A DNA stretch of 64,000 nucleotides from Halichondria panicea (Eukaryota; Porifera; Demospongiae; Suberitida; Halichondriidae): the NCBI RefSeq assembly GCF_963675165.1, contig NC_087390.1, forward strand, positions 4,535,301 to 4,599,300, given 5' to 3'. This document shows, one piece after another, positions 24,032 through 36,200 of the stretch (position 1 is its first letter; each line of letters starts with the position of its first letter). Under the pieces are notes generated by a model that did no database searches, was not told the origin of the DNA, and saw only the letters and a program-made list of their open reading frames with translations. Both the position numbers and the translations under genes were made by a program.

Positions 24032-24556
24032 TCAATGTAATTCAAGATGATTTCGATTTCCACAGACTAAGTAAGCGAATATTCCTCCAAACAAACCTAA
24101 AACACCTCCAGCCACAATTCCAACTGTGCCAAATGCTGCCCCTGTCACAGCCCCACTAGTGAAGCCAATCAATCCTGCCCCATACCCCTCTTTAACCTGT
24201 TGACTCTCTGCTTTCCCAGTTCGAGCCCATGTCACAAAGTGTTCACAATTGTTTCTCAGCATACTATAACCATCGCCTAATCTAGTTCGAGCTCTTGCTA
24301 TAGCTTGTGCTCCACTGAATACACACTCATAATCAAGTACAATAATGTAGCTTGCATCCATTTCAACCAATTTTTCTTCCACTTCCTTTCCACTATTATG
24401 AATGACCATCATTTGAGCATTGTTTTCTATTCTGACTACTAAAGCATGGTGCAAAGCAGTGAGGGTCTTCTTCTTCGAGTTTTGCAGTGTACGGTTGTAT
24501 TTGACATGATCACCGGGCTTTAATTCATGCAGGAAAGATATTTTCCTCTCCTGCAT
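24032..24556 (-). CDS. LRAT-domain protein, paralogue 1
   Basis: Intronless, 174 residues. Matches the LRAT/PLAAT (HRASLS, NlpC/P60-like) thiol acyltransferase fold. KPGDHVKYNR opens the domain, the catalytic His sits in ALHHALVV (about residues 35-42), and the catalytic Cys in NNCEHFVTWART (about 102-113). A Gly/Ala-rich hydrophobic C-terminus (GAVTGAAFGTVGIVAGGVLGLFGGIFAYLV in pieces) could insert in a membrane, as in family members that are tail-anchored. Known members move acyl groups between phospholipids and amines or retinol; the substrate here is unknown. It lies 1.07 kb from a same-strand paralogue, and both share upstream sequence containing GGGACAGTCCC (near 24785 and 26340), so the promoter region was duplicated too. 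Confidence 0.88.
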   Translation of the reverse strand: MQERKISFLHELKPGDHVKYNRTLQNSKKKTLTALHHALVVRIENNAQMMVIHNSGKEVEEKLVEMDASYIIVLDYECVFSGAQAIARARTRLGDGYSMLRNNCEHFVTWARTGKAESQQVKEGYGAGLIGFTSGAVTGAAFGTVGIVAGGVLGLFGGIFAYLVCGNRNHLELH

Positions 24557-24837
24557 TGTATTCTGTGTCCAATATATAGAAATTAAACTATAGATCTAGA
24601 ATATTTACACAGCTATAGACGTCTACAAATTACTCATCTACTTGGCCTGTATAATTATACTTGATAGCTATGATCCTTGATTCATGCCAGTATAGAAGAT
24701 TGAATCTAAAGTGCCAAGTGTTTTTGCTCTAGGTGAAGTAATTTGGGTGTAGTCTACATGTGGGGAAATGTATGGGTTTCCCCAGGGACAGTCCCTTTGT
24801 CTGTAAACAGGAAATTGATAATAACAACTCCTGATAA

Positions 24838-24931
24838 TGAATGTAGAGGGTGATTTTCGTGGGGCAAAATATTCGTGGTTTTCGTGGTTGAATGTCTGAC
24901 CACGAATATTTTACCCACCCGCTATACGGTA
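24838..24931. mobile_element. Fragment of MITE family C
   Basis: GGTGATTTTCGTGGGGCAAAATATTC and TATTTTACCCACCCGCTATACGGTA face each other around GGTTGAATGTCTGACCAC. A short deleted copy upstream of LRAT paralogue 1. Confidence 0.65.
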
Positions 24932-25624
24932 GTTATAGACACTGTTTGGGAGTATAATTTATATCTATATAATTATACCGTCAGAAGTATGAGGAAATGG
25001 AGTGTCTTAATACGTGGATTCTGTATCGTCCTGCTATGCAAACCGCTAAGTGCATGCTACTAACATTATTCATTGTCCTTAATGATATTCATGCACTATT
25101 ATTAGCGCATTATCAGCCGCACTTAGCACATTACAAGCAAGGAAATGTGGTTATTATGATATCGAGGCACTTAAATTGTGGATTGGCCTCTATACAATTC
25201 GTGGGTTAACAGCATTATACTGGTCAGTATAGGCTGCCCCAAACTAGGTTCAATATTAATGTACGTTTATTACGGCCAGATATGATGTTTTGGGTGTGGT
25301 TTGGAAGATAAAATACAAGCAAATCATTATGATTCATTATCCTCAAGACAGAACCGCAAAATTGTATAGTCATTAGATTCTAGGTAGGGTTGTTTTTTAG
25401 CCGCGGCTATTTTCTGAAATGCGGCCACCTTGCTATTCCAGCCAAGCTGCATTGTCCCAAGGGTGGCCGGATTAACGAGAGTCTACTAGCTGTATTAAAT
25501 TACCCATGCAGGCATGTATAGTACAATCCTTTGATGTCTGACCACAATGAGCGTAATTATACATAAAAACAGAATTGTATGAGTGCAGTTATACACAATG
25601 TAGGCAGAGCACTGTACAAGTACT
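24932..25624. other. Non-coding spacer between the LRAT genes
   Basis: No gene seen. It includes AT-rich sequence and a short CGGCCACC-containing repeat phrase near 25420 similar to 19430-19790. Confidence 0.5.
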
Positions 25625-26164
25625 TTAAGATGATTTTGATTTTTTTGGAGTAGTGGAAATGGATACTCCTCCGAACATTCCCAGCGCACCACCAACGATA
25701 CCTCCTGCAACAGTACCCACCACAGGAACAAAAGAGCCAATTGCTGCCCCTGCCACAGCTCCTCCAGCAAGGCCGACCAATCCTGCCCCGGTTCCCTTCT
25801 TAACCTGTTTGCTCTCTCCTTTCCCAGTCCGAGCCCATGTCACGAAGTGCTCACAATTGTCACTAAAAAAATTATAACTATCGCCCAATCGCTTTCGAGC
25901 TCTTTTAATTGCTTCAATTCCACTGTATACACAATCATAGTCTACAACAGTGATGTAGTTTGGATCAATTGTCATTAACTCTTCCTCAACATTTTGCCCG
26001 TCGTTGTGAATGACCATCAATTGAGCGTCATTTTCAACGTTGACTACCAAAGCATGGTGCATAGCAGCAAGGATCTTCTTCTTCTTTTCTTGCAATATAC
26101 AGTCGTATTTGATATGATCACCGGGCTTTAGATCCTGCAACGAAGATATTCTCCTATCTGGCAT
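25625..26164 (-). CDS. LRAT-domain protein, paralogue 2
   Basis: Intronless, 179 residues, clearly paralogous to the gene at 24032. KPGDHIKYDC, catalytic His in MHHALVV, catalytic Cys in DNCEHFVTWARTGKGES, then a longer Gly/Ala-rich hydrophobic stretch (GAGLVGLAGGAVAGAAIGS, GTVAGGIVGGALGMFGG) and a basic, Ser/Lys-rich end. Key residues of both copies are intact, so both may be active acyltransferases. The C-termini differ: paralogue 1 ends CGNRNHLELH, paralogue 2 ends TTPKKSKSS. Confidence 0.88.
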   Translation of the reverse strand: MPDRRISSLQDLKPGDHIKYDCILQEKKKKILAAMHHALVVNVENDAQLMVIHNDGQNVEEELMTIDPNYITVVDYDCVYSGIEAIKRARKRLGDSYNFFSDNCEHFVTWARTGKGESKQVKKGTGAGLVGLAGGAVAGAAIGSFVPVVGTVAGGIVGGALGMFGGVSISTTPKKSKSS

Positions 26165-27009
26165 TGTATTCTGTGTCCGAATGTAGACTAGTAGAATAGA
26201 TTCTCTTAGAGTCTATCTATAAAGAATAGCACAGCTACAATGTATTAAAACTGTACCTAGCTCAGATGCAGTGTAGCGTATATTGTTTACTATTGTTTGG
26301 GATTATGTTATGGTTCTAGGATAACCGGGTTTTCCCCTGGGACAGTCCCATCACGGTGCACCACCACATACCCATGTATAAATGAATTATGCACACAGAC
26401 TAACCACAATACTATTTCCATTAGTTGCTTAGCAACAAATTATAAGGGTCCGATGATGTGTTAAAATGGGGATAATATTATTGGTTTGAGCCAAACTCTT
26501 TGAAACTCCACTCATGCATGCACCGCACACATTTTTTTACAGCACATCATGCACATCTTTAAGACAAAATCACTGAACGTGACAGGTAAAATCGGTGGCC
26601 GAGAAGGTTACTCGCCACCACTACTGCATGCATTTGCCCCCAACAAGTCAACGCGTGGTGTTGGCTATAAAGCTCATAGATTTTCAATCATGAAGTTCAA
26701 AACTGTAGCCATCAACTCGTAGGTGGGAGTGGTCCAGGATTTGCACCATTTTATCAAAGTGCGGTGGTGGTGCATGGTAACCATTTACTGCAACGTGGGT
26801 GCAATTGGCACGCAGTCGAGGTGGTGAGTGACCCTCTCGGCCTCATAGGTATATATATATAATTATGTGTTTATTATAATCACACAGTCTTGTGGACATT
26901 TGAAAAGGTTAGTTTGACCATTGCCAATTTGGGGTATACAATTATTGTGGGTTAAACACCAAGAGAAGCTTTGATTACCCACAATCAGCAGTCCATAAAA
27001 TTGTTTTTT
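26165..27009. other. Non-coding; imperfect inverted repeat at 26592-26847
   Basis: No gene. The left arm GGTGGCCGAGAAGGTTACTC and right arm GAGTGACCCTCTCGGCC enclose about 210 bp and probably mark a small transposon. The LRAT 2 upstream region (26165-26345) lies here. Confidence 0.5.
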
Positions 27010-27485
27010 CACGTCTTCCTTGCTCTGTGGTAAATGGTCCACCGTATCTCGACTTTCCCAGGTCTATTCTTGAAGGTACGTCTTCCTCCCAGTATGTGAG
27101 AGCACTGCGATTGAGGGGGGTCTAGAACTTGGTAAATGGTTGAGGTGTCTTGGGTTCTATTATATTAATCGCGTTCTGGCAAAAAACAAGTTTGTAAAAC
27201 TAAAGTAATACCAATGCATATAACTGGAGCGAGGCTCAACACTTGTCTAATTTGCACACTTTGTTTGTCATTGATGCACTTTCTCTCTACTGTGGTCAAG
27301 ATATCACCTATCCAAAAACCAACATAACATATGCACTGAAAAGGTACCATGCAGGTGTAATAAAACTGGATGTTCTAGAGGATGAGGCATCAGGCATCTG
27401 ATCTAAGCCAAGTTGGAATGAATAGCTAAGCTCCCAATTAGAGATGCCAGGGCAATAAAATTGTAATCAACATCTTTTTGCCGTG
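27010..27485 (-). pseudogene. Inverted relic of a POT transporter gene
   Basis: Read on the minus strand it matches the middle of the transporter at 27810-29369 (about 28120-28640 there): FWIGDILTTVERKCINDKQS, QIRQVLSLAPVICIG, then SRYGGPFTT. Frame breaks occur after the CIG..LV segment, and both ends of the gene are missing. It lies 300 bp upstream of the intact gene in opposite orientation, so it comes from a separate duplication or inversion event. Confidence 0.85.
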
Positions 27486-27809
27486 TCGAAGTTATTTCGT
27501 TGCATGCAGGTCACTTTGAATGCCTCGAAGCGTAGCCCAAGATATGCTATACACAGTTTTAACTTACAGACACTAAAAACCATACTATAGAAGTACAGTG
27601 TGACGTTTCATTTTTGATAAGCAAAATTCAATGTAGGGAATCACCAGTTTCATGTTGCTATGCTAACGCCTGCTAAAGACACTCAATTGTTTACACAACA
27701 AGGAAGCATAGATCATGCCTTGAAGCATCTAACTTACTTCAAAGTCATGCAGTGTCACATTTAATAGATAAAGTAGAATCTACGGCAGTGCTTTCAAGCA
27801 AGATTAATT

Positions 27810-29369
27810 ATGTGTAAGTACAGACCTAGGTGGTTCTATTCCAAGAAAGCACTCCTCATTCTAGTCTGGATTACAGCACTCAGTTTCTCATTCCAACAGT
27901 TTCTAAACAGTAGCAGATTCATAATCTCGAGATCTGAGTTAGGTCACTTGAAGTGGCTAGCTGTCGTTCCTATTGCCACAGCTCTCTTGAGTGCTGTTGT
28001 ATCAGGCTGGCTAGCAGATGCAAAGCTTGGAAATTACAGAGTCGTTAAAGCTGGATTAATTCTGTTGTTCATTGCTTCGGTATTAGCGAGTGTGCTGGTA
28101 CTAAGTGACGAAATACTTCAACGCTACAAAGGGATATTGATTACAATTTTTATTACCCTGGCATCTCTACTCGGAATTGGGAGCTTAGCTTTTGCAACTA
28201 ATTCATTCCAACTTGGCTTAGATCAGATGCCTGATGCGTCATCCTCTAGAATATCTAGTTTTATTACCTGGTACCTTTTCAGTGGATATGCTGGTTTTTG
28301 GATAGGTGATATCTTGACCACAGTAGAGAGAACGTGCATCAATGACAAACAAAGTGTGCAAATTAGACAAGTGTTGAGCCTCGCTCCAGTTATATGCATT
28401 GGTATTGCTTTAGTTACAAACTTTCTTTTTGCCAGAAGGTTGATAATAGAACCCAAGGCACCTCAATCGATCAAAACCATTTACCGAGTTCTTAAGTTTG
28501 CTGCCAAGCATAAAGCTCCCCTCAATCGCAGTGCTCTCACATACTGGGAGGAAGACATACCTTCAAGAATGGATCTGGGAAAGTCGAGATACGGTGGACC
28601 ATTCACTACAGAACAAGTTGAAGACGTGAAGACAATTTTACGACTGCTGATTGTGAGTTTTTCGTTATGGGTAATTGCAGTTTCTCTTGGTGTTCAACCC
28701 ACAAATAATATATCATTTCATGATATTATCCCAAATTGGAAATGGAGTTTTTGTCAAATAAAATTTTTTAACACGTCCACAGGCACTTTGATGTACATAC
28801 TCGTAGGTATATTGATTTATGAACTTGTAATCTTCCCGATATTAAGAAACAAACTACCCAGCATTCTAAAACGAATTGGCATTGCTTCTTTTATGATAAC
28901 ACTTGCAAGTTCACTACTTTTGGCTATGGAGATAGTTTATTCTTTCTATCCTGAAACATACCAAGTACTTCTCATCTTAAGAGTCTTATACCTGGCAGCT
29001 ACAACCTTGTGTATGCAATTTATAGGAACTTCAATGCTGGAATTTGTTTGTGCTCAAGCACCATACAATATGAGAGGACTGTTTGCCGGGTACGTGGCAG
29101 TTTTGGTGGTCTTCATTTTCTCCTTAATTGGATTAGGTCGGGAAATTTATCGTCAAATTTGTGTTAGTGGTAGCAAAGATAACAACTGTGACATAGTATT
29201 TGCTGGTGTGAAGGCAGTGACTACTTTGCTAGTATTCATTCAGTACTGTGTTGTGGCTCACTGGTATAAGAGGAGAGTGAGAGATGAGGATTACGATACA
29301 CAGAGAGTTGTGGAAGAGATCTATGATCGATATCTCACATCAGCCGTCAACCATTATAGGAGACACTAA
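27810..29369 (+). CDS. POT/SLC15-like proton-coupled transporter, copy 1
   Basis: Intronless, 519 residues, about 12 hydrophobic segments. The first cytoplasmic loop reads SGWLADAKLGNYRVVKAGL, the typical D..G.....I pattern of the POT (PTR2) branch of the major facilitator superfamily. The SSRISSFITWYLFSGYAGFW segment corresponds to the family's F.WYY...N.G signature. The ExxER proton-coupling motif expected in helix 1 is not visible, so peptide transport cannot be assumed; this is a divergent POT. A large loop (about residues 225-290) precedes helix 7. The cytoplasmic C-terminus is basic. A close paralogue is at 35280, and an inverted fragment lies at 27010. A family match only; the substrate is unknown. 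Confidence 0.8.
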   Translation: MCKYRPRWFYSKKALLILVWITALSFSFQQFLNSSRFIISRSELGHLKWLAVVPIATALLSAVVSGWLADAKLGNYRVVKAGLILLFIASVLASVLVLSDEILQRYKGILITIFITLASLLGIGSLAFATNSFQLGLDQMPDASSSRISSFITWYLFSGYAGFWIGDILTTVERTCINDKQSVQIRQVLSLAPVICIGIALVTNFLFARRLIIEPKAPQSIKTIYRVLKFAAKHKAPLNRSALTYWEEDIPSRMDLGKSRYGGPFTTEQVEDVKTILRLLIVSFSLWVIAVSLGVQPTNNISFHDIIPNWKWSFCQIKFFNTSTGTLMYILVGILIYELVIFPILRNKLPSILKRIGIASFMITLASSLLLAMEIVYSFYPETYQVLLILRVLYLAATTLCMQFIGTSMLEFVCAQAPYNMRGLFAGYVAVLVVFIFSLIGLGREIYRQICVSGSKDNNCDIVFAGVKAVTTLLVFIQYCVVAHWYKRRVRDEDYDTQRVVEEIYDRYLTSAVNHYRRH

Positions 29370-32300
29370 GAGATTGTGTGCAGAAGTTTTATATACGCAA
29401 CTCGTATACGTAGTTCTATCTAGCACTTAGCACTTAGCACTTATAGACACAGCGGTAGTTGTTAACATGAATGTGAACATCAAAAACCATCCGTGTATGT
29501 AGTATTTAGACCTATAGTAGTTATAGTTCAAATTCGTGAGATTATAATTATGGATACTGCACACATTTTAATAATAAAAAGCACCGCCGGTGCTGGTGCC
29601 TCGGTAGAGGTGCCAAGCTACATAACATAAAGCTACTAATAACTTTTATACACATATTAATTTTGCTGCATGCTGGCTAGAATCACAAGGAAACTCAATG
29701 AGTGAGTAATGATCGACTATAATTGTTGTTAAAAACTATCGGCATAACTCAAAAACCAAGCATTATTAATTACAACCCCACGAATTAAAATCCAATGAAA
29801 CATGCCTTTAGAAACTCTTGATCATTAAGCAGCTGTATCAGTCTACACAGACACACAGACACACACAAACACACTACCGTATACCTCGCTTGCACACGCG
29901 CACCGAGGCATAACTACAATCTTTTACATGCTTGAAAATGATCACACTATAATATATACTGTATATTTCTGCAGCTGCAATGGAACCTCTATAATTATAA
30001 TATTAAATAACCATGCTTAGGGAATAATGTGTTGCACATGTAGGCTTCACGTGAGTGCTTCTATATAGCGAGTCTTTGGGCTGTATACTACTTCTATATA
30101 GGTCTTATAAAATTTTTATAATTATTGCATGTACGCAATAATGCATAATTAAACATTCCTTGCATGTACAAGCTAACACTCGCGTGATCTCGTTCACATC
30201 GACTTGATTTGACTAAAAAAAATTTGCTGACAGTGAATGCAGAGCAAAACGGCATGGTGAGTTTGACCAGACCATTCTTTTAAGAGGCGTGGCTTGCATA
30301 TTACATGGAGGCTACTTACCGTATACTGTCAGACAATGTGATGAAATGCGGTGTCACAGGATTGAGTGACGTGCCTCTCATTTTACGGACAAATAAATGC
30401 CTATATATATAGCGGGCTGTTTTAAGTATACATATAAACTGTGTATAAAACTGTGTATACATTCATGCACACCCAAAACATGAATAAAATGGAATGTTAT
30501 GTGTTTTCTATGCAAGACATGCATGCAGTACCTTTTTATAGTATACAAGGACTTACCTACTATAGCCACTTAATAATGGACCACTCCATTCTTTGCATAT
30601 TATTAATATATACCTCTCCATGCAGTTCTTCAGGGCCTCTGTCTGATAAGAGTTCACTGACTCCACCATGGATAGAAGTATTGGGTATAATATTATCGGT
30701 ACGTATAGAGGATTTTCTCATTTCGATTGTCGATTTGATATCACCGTTTTTTTCGTAGAAGTACAAACAGCACTTGCCATGTCTGTATACTGGTGGAGTT
30801 GGTTTTAGTGCTAAATCTTAATAAAGAAATGTTAGCACATGCACAACTTATACAACAATCATGAATGATACTGTAACAGCTATAAAGGTATACTATATTA
30901 AATGAGTAAACTGATATGATAAGAAGCATGAAGGAATTAAGGAAACTCACCCCAGAGCAATTTATGCTCAGGATATACAGGTTGGCACAAAGTGTTTGAG
31001 CGGCATGCAGGCGAATCAGTCGAGACATGTACTGCATATCTCCTCTGTCGGGGGAGCACAACAAGTCATAACAAACTAGCACATTAATTATGGAAAAATT
31101 CGCTTTGGTCTATATAGTATATATTACTGTACATAATTCATATTACATGCAGCCTTCAGCCTTCAAAGGTTGCAATGCACGTACAGTCTTGTACATTCAG
31201 TAGAAGTGGATACGATTACTCGAGCTTACCATTCCATGTCTAATCCTCACCTATCCCCGGTGGGGGGGGGGGGGGGGGGGGGGGTAGGGCATTAATGTGA
31301 CAAGTGCATAATAAATGGTAAAGAGTTTCAGTCTGTAAAGTTTTCCATGGATGTATCGAGCTATTCTGATTCGATGTCAACGTGAAGTATGAACGTGTGT
31401 TGTAAGTTAAAATGTAGAGTGCATCGATGAGACTTTAGGCTACTCAAGACCGAGTTTCCCGCGACCGTCCTCTTCTATCTGATGATATACAGCTATAGGA
31501 AGGCGTTATACACTCAACAAAGTAACAATAGTATAGCCATTTCTTTTTTATAGTTCTCAGTATTTCTATTGTAACGTGAGTAGGAATAGTGACGTGTCTC
31601 GACTCCAACCGTACATTTATTGTTCAACATCAATAAAATACAAGATTAATAATCATAATAAGCAACTTGAATTCACGAAACACAATAATTGCAATTGTCC
31701 AGGCATTCCGTTTTTTCAGGAATTCGGTGACAATCAATCGTAGGCTTTCAGAAACTCAGTCACGGAAGCATTGTTATGGTAATGAACATTATAAACTTGT
31801 GACATCATTGATCCATTTCATTACAATTCAACATGGTTTTCAGGATGCGGCAGTGTTACAATTATACCTACAGGCTATAGCTTCCACTGTTTAGCTTCCA
31901 GGAATCTAGTAAATACTTTTGCACGCAGAATTATTGGAGTACAAGCATCATATTCAGAGTATAGTGGGAGAAACTAAAGAGTTTCTTCAGCCACAGTGCA
32001 AACTTATAGTGCTAGCAAGAGTATAAGAAGAGAAGAGTGTCGAACTATTGATAGCTCTACATAAAACTGTGAACAAAGTAACAATGCTTTGATAATGCTC
32101 AAACGAATTCCACTGACCTATATAATTTTAGTTCAGATGGAATGACTGTCACCACAACAAACTGATTTTGGCCTCAGTGACACCCCATATATTATCACCT
32201 TGAGAGGCCATGAGCCTATAATAATTGTGCCAACCCTACACCTGTAAATGATTGATTGAACCACTTAAGTGACTCTGCTGTCATACAGCCACTTCTCGTA

Positions 32301-32903
32301 GTCAGCTGCTCCTTCCCTTATTTAGTTTATGGGCTCTTGGTTGATGTCCGTCTATATCTGATCTGAGAACCATAACAACAAGACAGTAATAAGATGCACC
32401 GTCACGAAATCTATAATCGCAGGGGAGGGTGAAGTGTTCGACATGCACCCATTTAGCTCTGTGCTGCTGTGTCCAGTAATTTACAGGGTTTTGTAGACAA
32501 AGGTTGAGGGTTGAACGTTCCTTATATGGAATGCTTCCATATAAGGAACGCTCAACCCTCAGCAAAACCCTGTATGATTATTTAATATTAACATAGGGAC
32601 GTGTGCATGCATGCATTCATATATACACGTCTTAATTGAGGCATACTATATACCCTTTGAATTATCAACCAAAGCTTTAGGGCAATGAAAGCTACAGACT
32701 ATAGCAGACTATTATTTGCATGGTGAAAAAGAGATAATTGTTGCTAAAAGATCCGAAAGGTCAGAGTCCATAATTATTAAATGGCTGTAAGGTCATGAAA
32801 AACATTGTGAGAGGCTCCAATTTTGTTATGTATCTGCATGCATGACTTTTATGTTGAATCAGTGCTGCACTGATAATGCCACGTACCCTCCTCCCCTCTA
32901 CAG
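29370..32903. other. Gene-poor stretch with repeats
   Basis: Holds the dispersed repeat at 29570-29910 (inverted copy of 8030-8570), a 23-base G run at 31262-31284, and a hairpin at about 32487-32574 (GGGTTTTG..GGTTGAGGGTTGAACGTTCC against GGAACGCTCAACCCTC). A short minus-strand open stretch at 32302-32490 (NYWTQQHRAKWVHVEHF) looks somewhat protein-like, but I cannot place it. No supported gene. Confidence 0.45.
31262..31284. repeat. Poly-G tract (23 G)
   Basis: Uninterrupted G run after CCCCGGTG. Long G or C runs also occur at 10738-10757, 12299-12314 and 21220-21233. They are prone to assembly error and to G-quadruplex formation. Confidence 0.9.
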
Positions 32904-32975
32904 CATCATCCCAAAGACATGTCTCTAAATAAGAAGAGAGTATACTCAAAAGGACCTGAGCACAAAGCAAACTAA
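32904..32975 (+). pseudogene. Decayed copy of the last PLXDC exon
   Basis: After CCCTCTACAG the frame reads HHPKDMSLNKK and, after a gap, ends GPEHKAN-stop. Compare the intact exon 19976-20068, which follows CCTATACAG and reads HRPKAMSLNKG and DLST-stop. The deletion of the middle (SASYNVDSGN part) and loss of all upstream PLXDC exons leave it without function. It lies 270 bp upstream of the end of the convergent ITIH-type gene, exactly as the intact PLXDC exon lies upstream of the ITIH relic at 20415. Confidence 0.8.
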
Positions 32976-33244
32976 CTCTACATGAATTCGTATAATAATA
33001 CCACCAAATTATCTTATCAGCTATTATAATGATAAGTATTATATATAGAGCTGGTTTATCTTGCTGACTCGAGAGTTGTCAACTATTATAGAATAATTAT
33101 ATATGTCACAATTGTTACACGTGATTGCAATAAAAATACACAACTGAGTACTAGTTCAATTGAACGTAATAATAGGTTTAATATTTGAGAAACAATGAGG
33201 TTAAAATTAGATACTTGTCACTTATTCAGTTGCTTAAACTAGGG

Positions 33245-36200
33245 CTATGGTGCAAACTTGAACTCACTAGACAGCACATCATCCACCAAATAGTCAAAGT
33301 AGTGACCCTCCAGGAGACCCTTTCCCTGGTAGCCGGGGTTCATGGCGGTCCAGCACAGTTGGTCATCTTTCTCCTCCCGCTCCATGAAGGCCCAGACAGG
33401 ACGACGCATCACTGGGACAGGATCGAGGGTGGGGAGGACCAGCATGCGACGAACCTCGTCTATGTCCACACCAGGACGGAAGAATTGGCCTGGGAGGGTG
33501 CGTGTGCGTGTATAGAAGAATGAGTGGGCGTGTTAGACTGCATGAAACACGAGTGATGATGCAATAACTAATTTGTTGCATGAATGCAGTTCATATAATT
33601 ATACTTCCCTGTGTATGGTTACTCGTAGGAAATTTTATGTGTGTGGCGTTCATCGAGCAACATACATATACAATATTTGCACTGTTAAAGCTGTTTTGTT
33701 TGATTATTGCGGAAAACTGGGATCTAGTTGTCAGTAAAATAGACTAGTAGCCAACTAGCCATGCATGCAGCCGATTTTCTACTCTACTCTTCTTTATTAT
33801 ATACTAATTATCTATACAGTCACTCACATCAACATATTTATATTAAATGCAACGTCATAACTTCTATGCATGCATGTGTACCCTAGGAAGCTGAGGCAAA
33901 TAGTAATTGGAGTGCTGGATCACATGATCTCCAGCCAACCTAAAAGTAGTCAGGTGACTATGTTTAAAATAACTATACCCACAAGAGATCGACATTGGAT
34001 TCAAATGTAGCCAAGACTGCATGGTTTAACAAGTCAAGCTGTATACAAATGGCAAGCTGTATACGAGGCTAGAGATCACGTGACACCAAAATCACGTATT
34101 TTAATGCTGGTGCACTCGGATGCATGGACTCTCAGCCCGGTTACGAAATGCACTCGCCACAACAGATTAAAACACTTAACTTATAACACCTTTGTTATGG
34201 TTTTATTTAGGTTCATTTTACTATTTGCCCCAAACTTACAAGTAACTGTGGAGCTGCATGCAAGGCACAGTGTATAGGTTTTATAAGCGTAATGTAAACA
34301 TTAATTTGTATAGTGGGACATTTTTGATAAGGCAGCATGCAGGGAATTACCAGACAGATTCAGCTTATTATTCTAACACCTGCTAAAGACACTAATTGCT
34401 TACTAATCATGTAGCCAAAACTGCATGGTTTAACAAGTCAAGCTGTATACGAGGCTAGAGATCACATGACACCAAAATCACGTATTTTAATGCTGGTGCA
34501 CTCGGATGCATGGACTCTCAGCCCGGTTACGAAATGCACTCGCCACAACAGATTAAAACACTTAACTTATAACACCTTTGTTATGGTTTTATTTAGGTTC
34601 ATTTTACTATTTGCCCCAAACACTTACAAGTAACTGTGGAGCTGCATGCAAGGCACAGTGTATAGGTTTTATAAGCGTAATGTAAACATTAATTTGTATA
34701 GTGGGACATTTTTGATAAGGCAGCATGCAGGGAATTACCAGACAGATTCAGCTTATTATTCTAACACCTGCTAAAGACACTAATTGCTTACTAATCATGT
34801 AGCCAAAACTGCATGGTTTAACAAGTCAAGCTGTATACAAGGCTAGAGATCACATGACACCAAAATCACGTATTTTAATGCTGGTGCACTCGGATGCATG
34901 GACTCTCAGCCCGGTTACGAAATGCACTCGCCACAACAGATTAAAACACTTAACTTATAACACCTTTGTTATGGTTTTATTTAGGTTCATTTTACTATTT
35001 GCCCCAAACTTACAAGTAACTGTGGAGCTGCATGCAAGGCACAGTGTATAGGTTTTATAAGCGTAATGTAAACATTAGTGGGACATTTTTGATAAGGCAG
35101 CATGCAGGGAATTACCAGACAGTTCTAACACCTGCTAAAGACACATTGCATGGATCATGATTGTTTTACGGCCATCAGATTAGTGTGTTCAGTGTCAAGA
35201 CAATCTTAGATCTATAATTTATAGACAGGGTATAGAATCTACCACAGCACTTGCTATAGCATACCAATAGTAGCAAACAATGTGTAGGTACAGACCTAGG
35301 TGGTTCTATTCCAAGAAAGCACTCCTTATTCTATTCTGGATCACAACAGTCAGTTTCTCAGTCCAACAGCTTTTTAATGGTAGATTAGCAATCTCGAGAT
35401 CTGAGTTAGGTGAGTTCAAGTGGCTAGCTGTCGTTCCTATGGCCACAGCTCTCTTGAGTGCTGTTGTATCAGGCTGGCTAGCAGATGCAAAGATTGGAAA
35501 TTACGGAGTCGTTAAAGCTGGATTAATTCTGTTGTTCATTGCTTCGGTATTAGCGAGTGTGCTGGTACTAAGTGACGAAATAGTTCGACACAATAAATGG
35601 ATATTAATTACAGTTGTTACTGCTCTGGCATCTTTACTCGGAATTGGGAGCTTAGCTTTATTGACTACTTCACTCCAACTTGGCTTAGATCAGATGCCTG
35701 ATGCCTCATCTTCTAGAATATCCAGTTTCATTACTTGGTATGTTTTCAGTGTAAATGTAGGTTTTTGGATAGGGGAGATCTTGACAACACTAGAGAAAAA
35801 ATGCATCAGCAATGATAAACTGAGCACGCAAGTTACTAAAGTGTTGAGCCTTGCTCCAGTTGTGTGCACTGGTATTGCTTTAGCTATAAACTTTCTTTTT
35901 GCTAGAACATGGTTGATAATAGAACCTAGGGCATCGCAATCGATCAAAACCATCTATCAAATTCTCAAATTTGCTGCCAAGCACAAAGCTCCCCTCAATC
36001 GCAGTGCTCTCACATACTGGGAGGAAGATGTACCTTCAAGAATAGACCTGGGAAAGTCGAGATACGGTGGACCATTTACTACAGAGCAAGTTGAAGATGT
36101 AAAAACAATTTTACGACTGTTGTTGCTTAGTTTTTCGTTGTGGATAATCGCAGCTTCTCTTGGTATACAGCCCACAAGATTATCATTCTATGATGATTGG

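Noticed and set aside
32302-32565. Minus-strand 87-codon frame (NYWTQQHRAKWVHVEHF)
   Set aside because: Its start lies in a hairpin, and I see no splice partners or family match.
34080-35051. Two identical 65-codon open frames
   Set aside because: They lie in the triplicated 388-bp flank; the middle copy is frame-shifted and the protein has no family resemblance.
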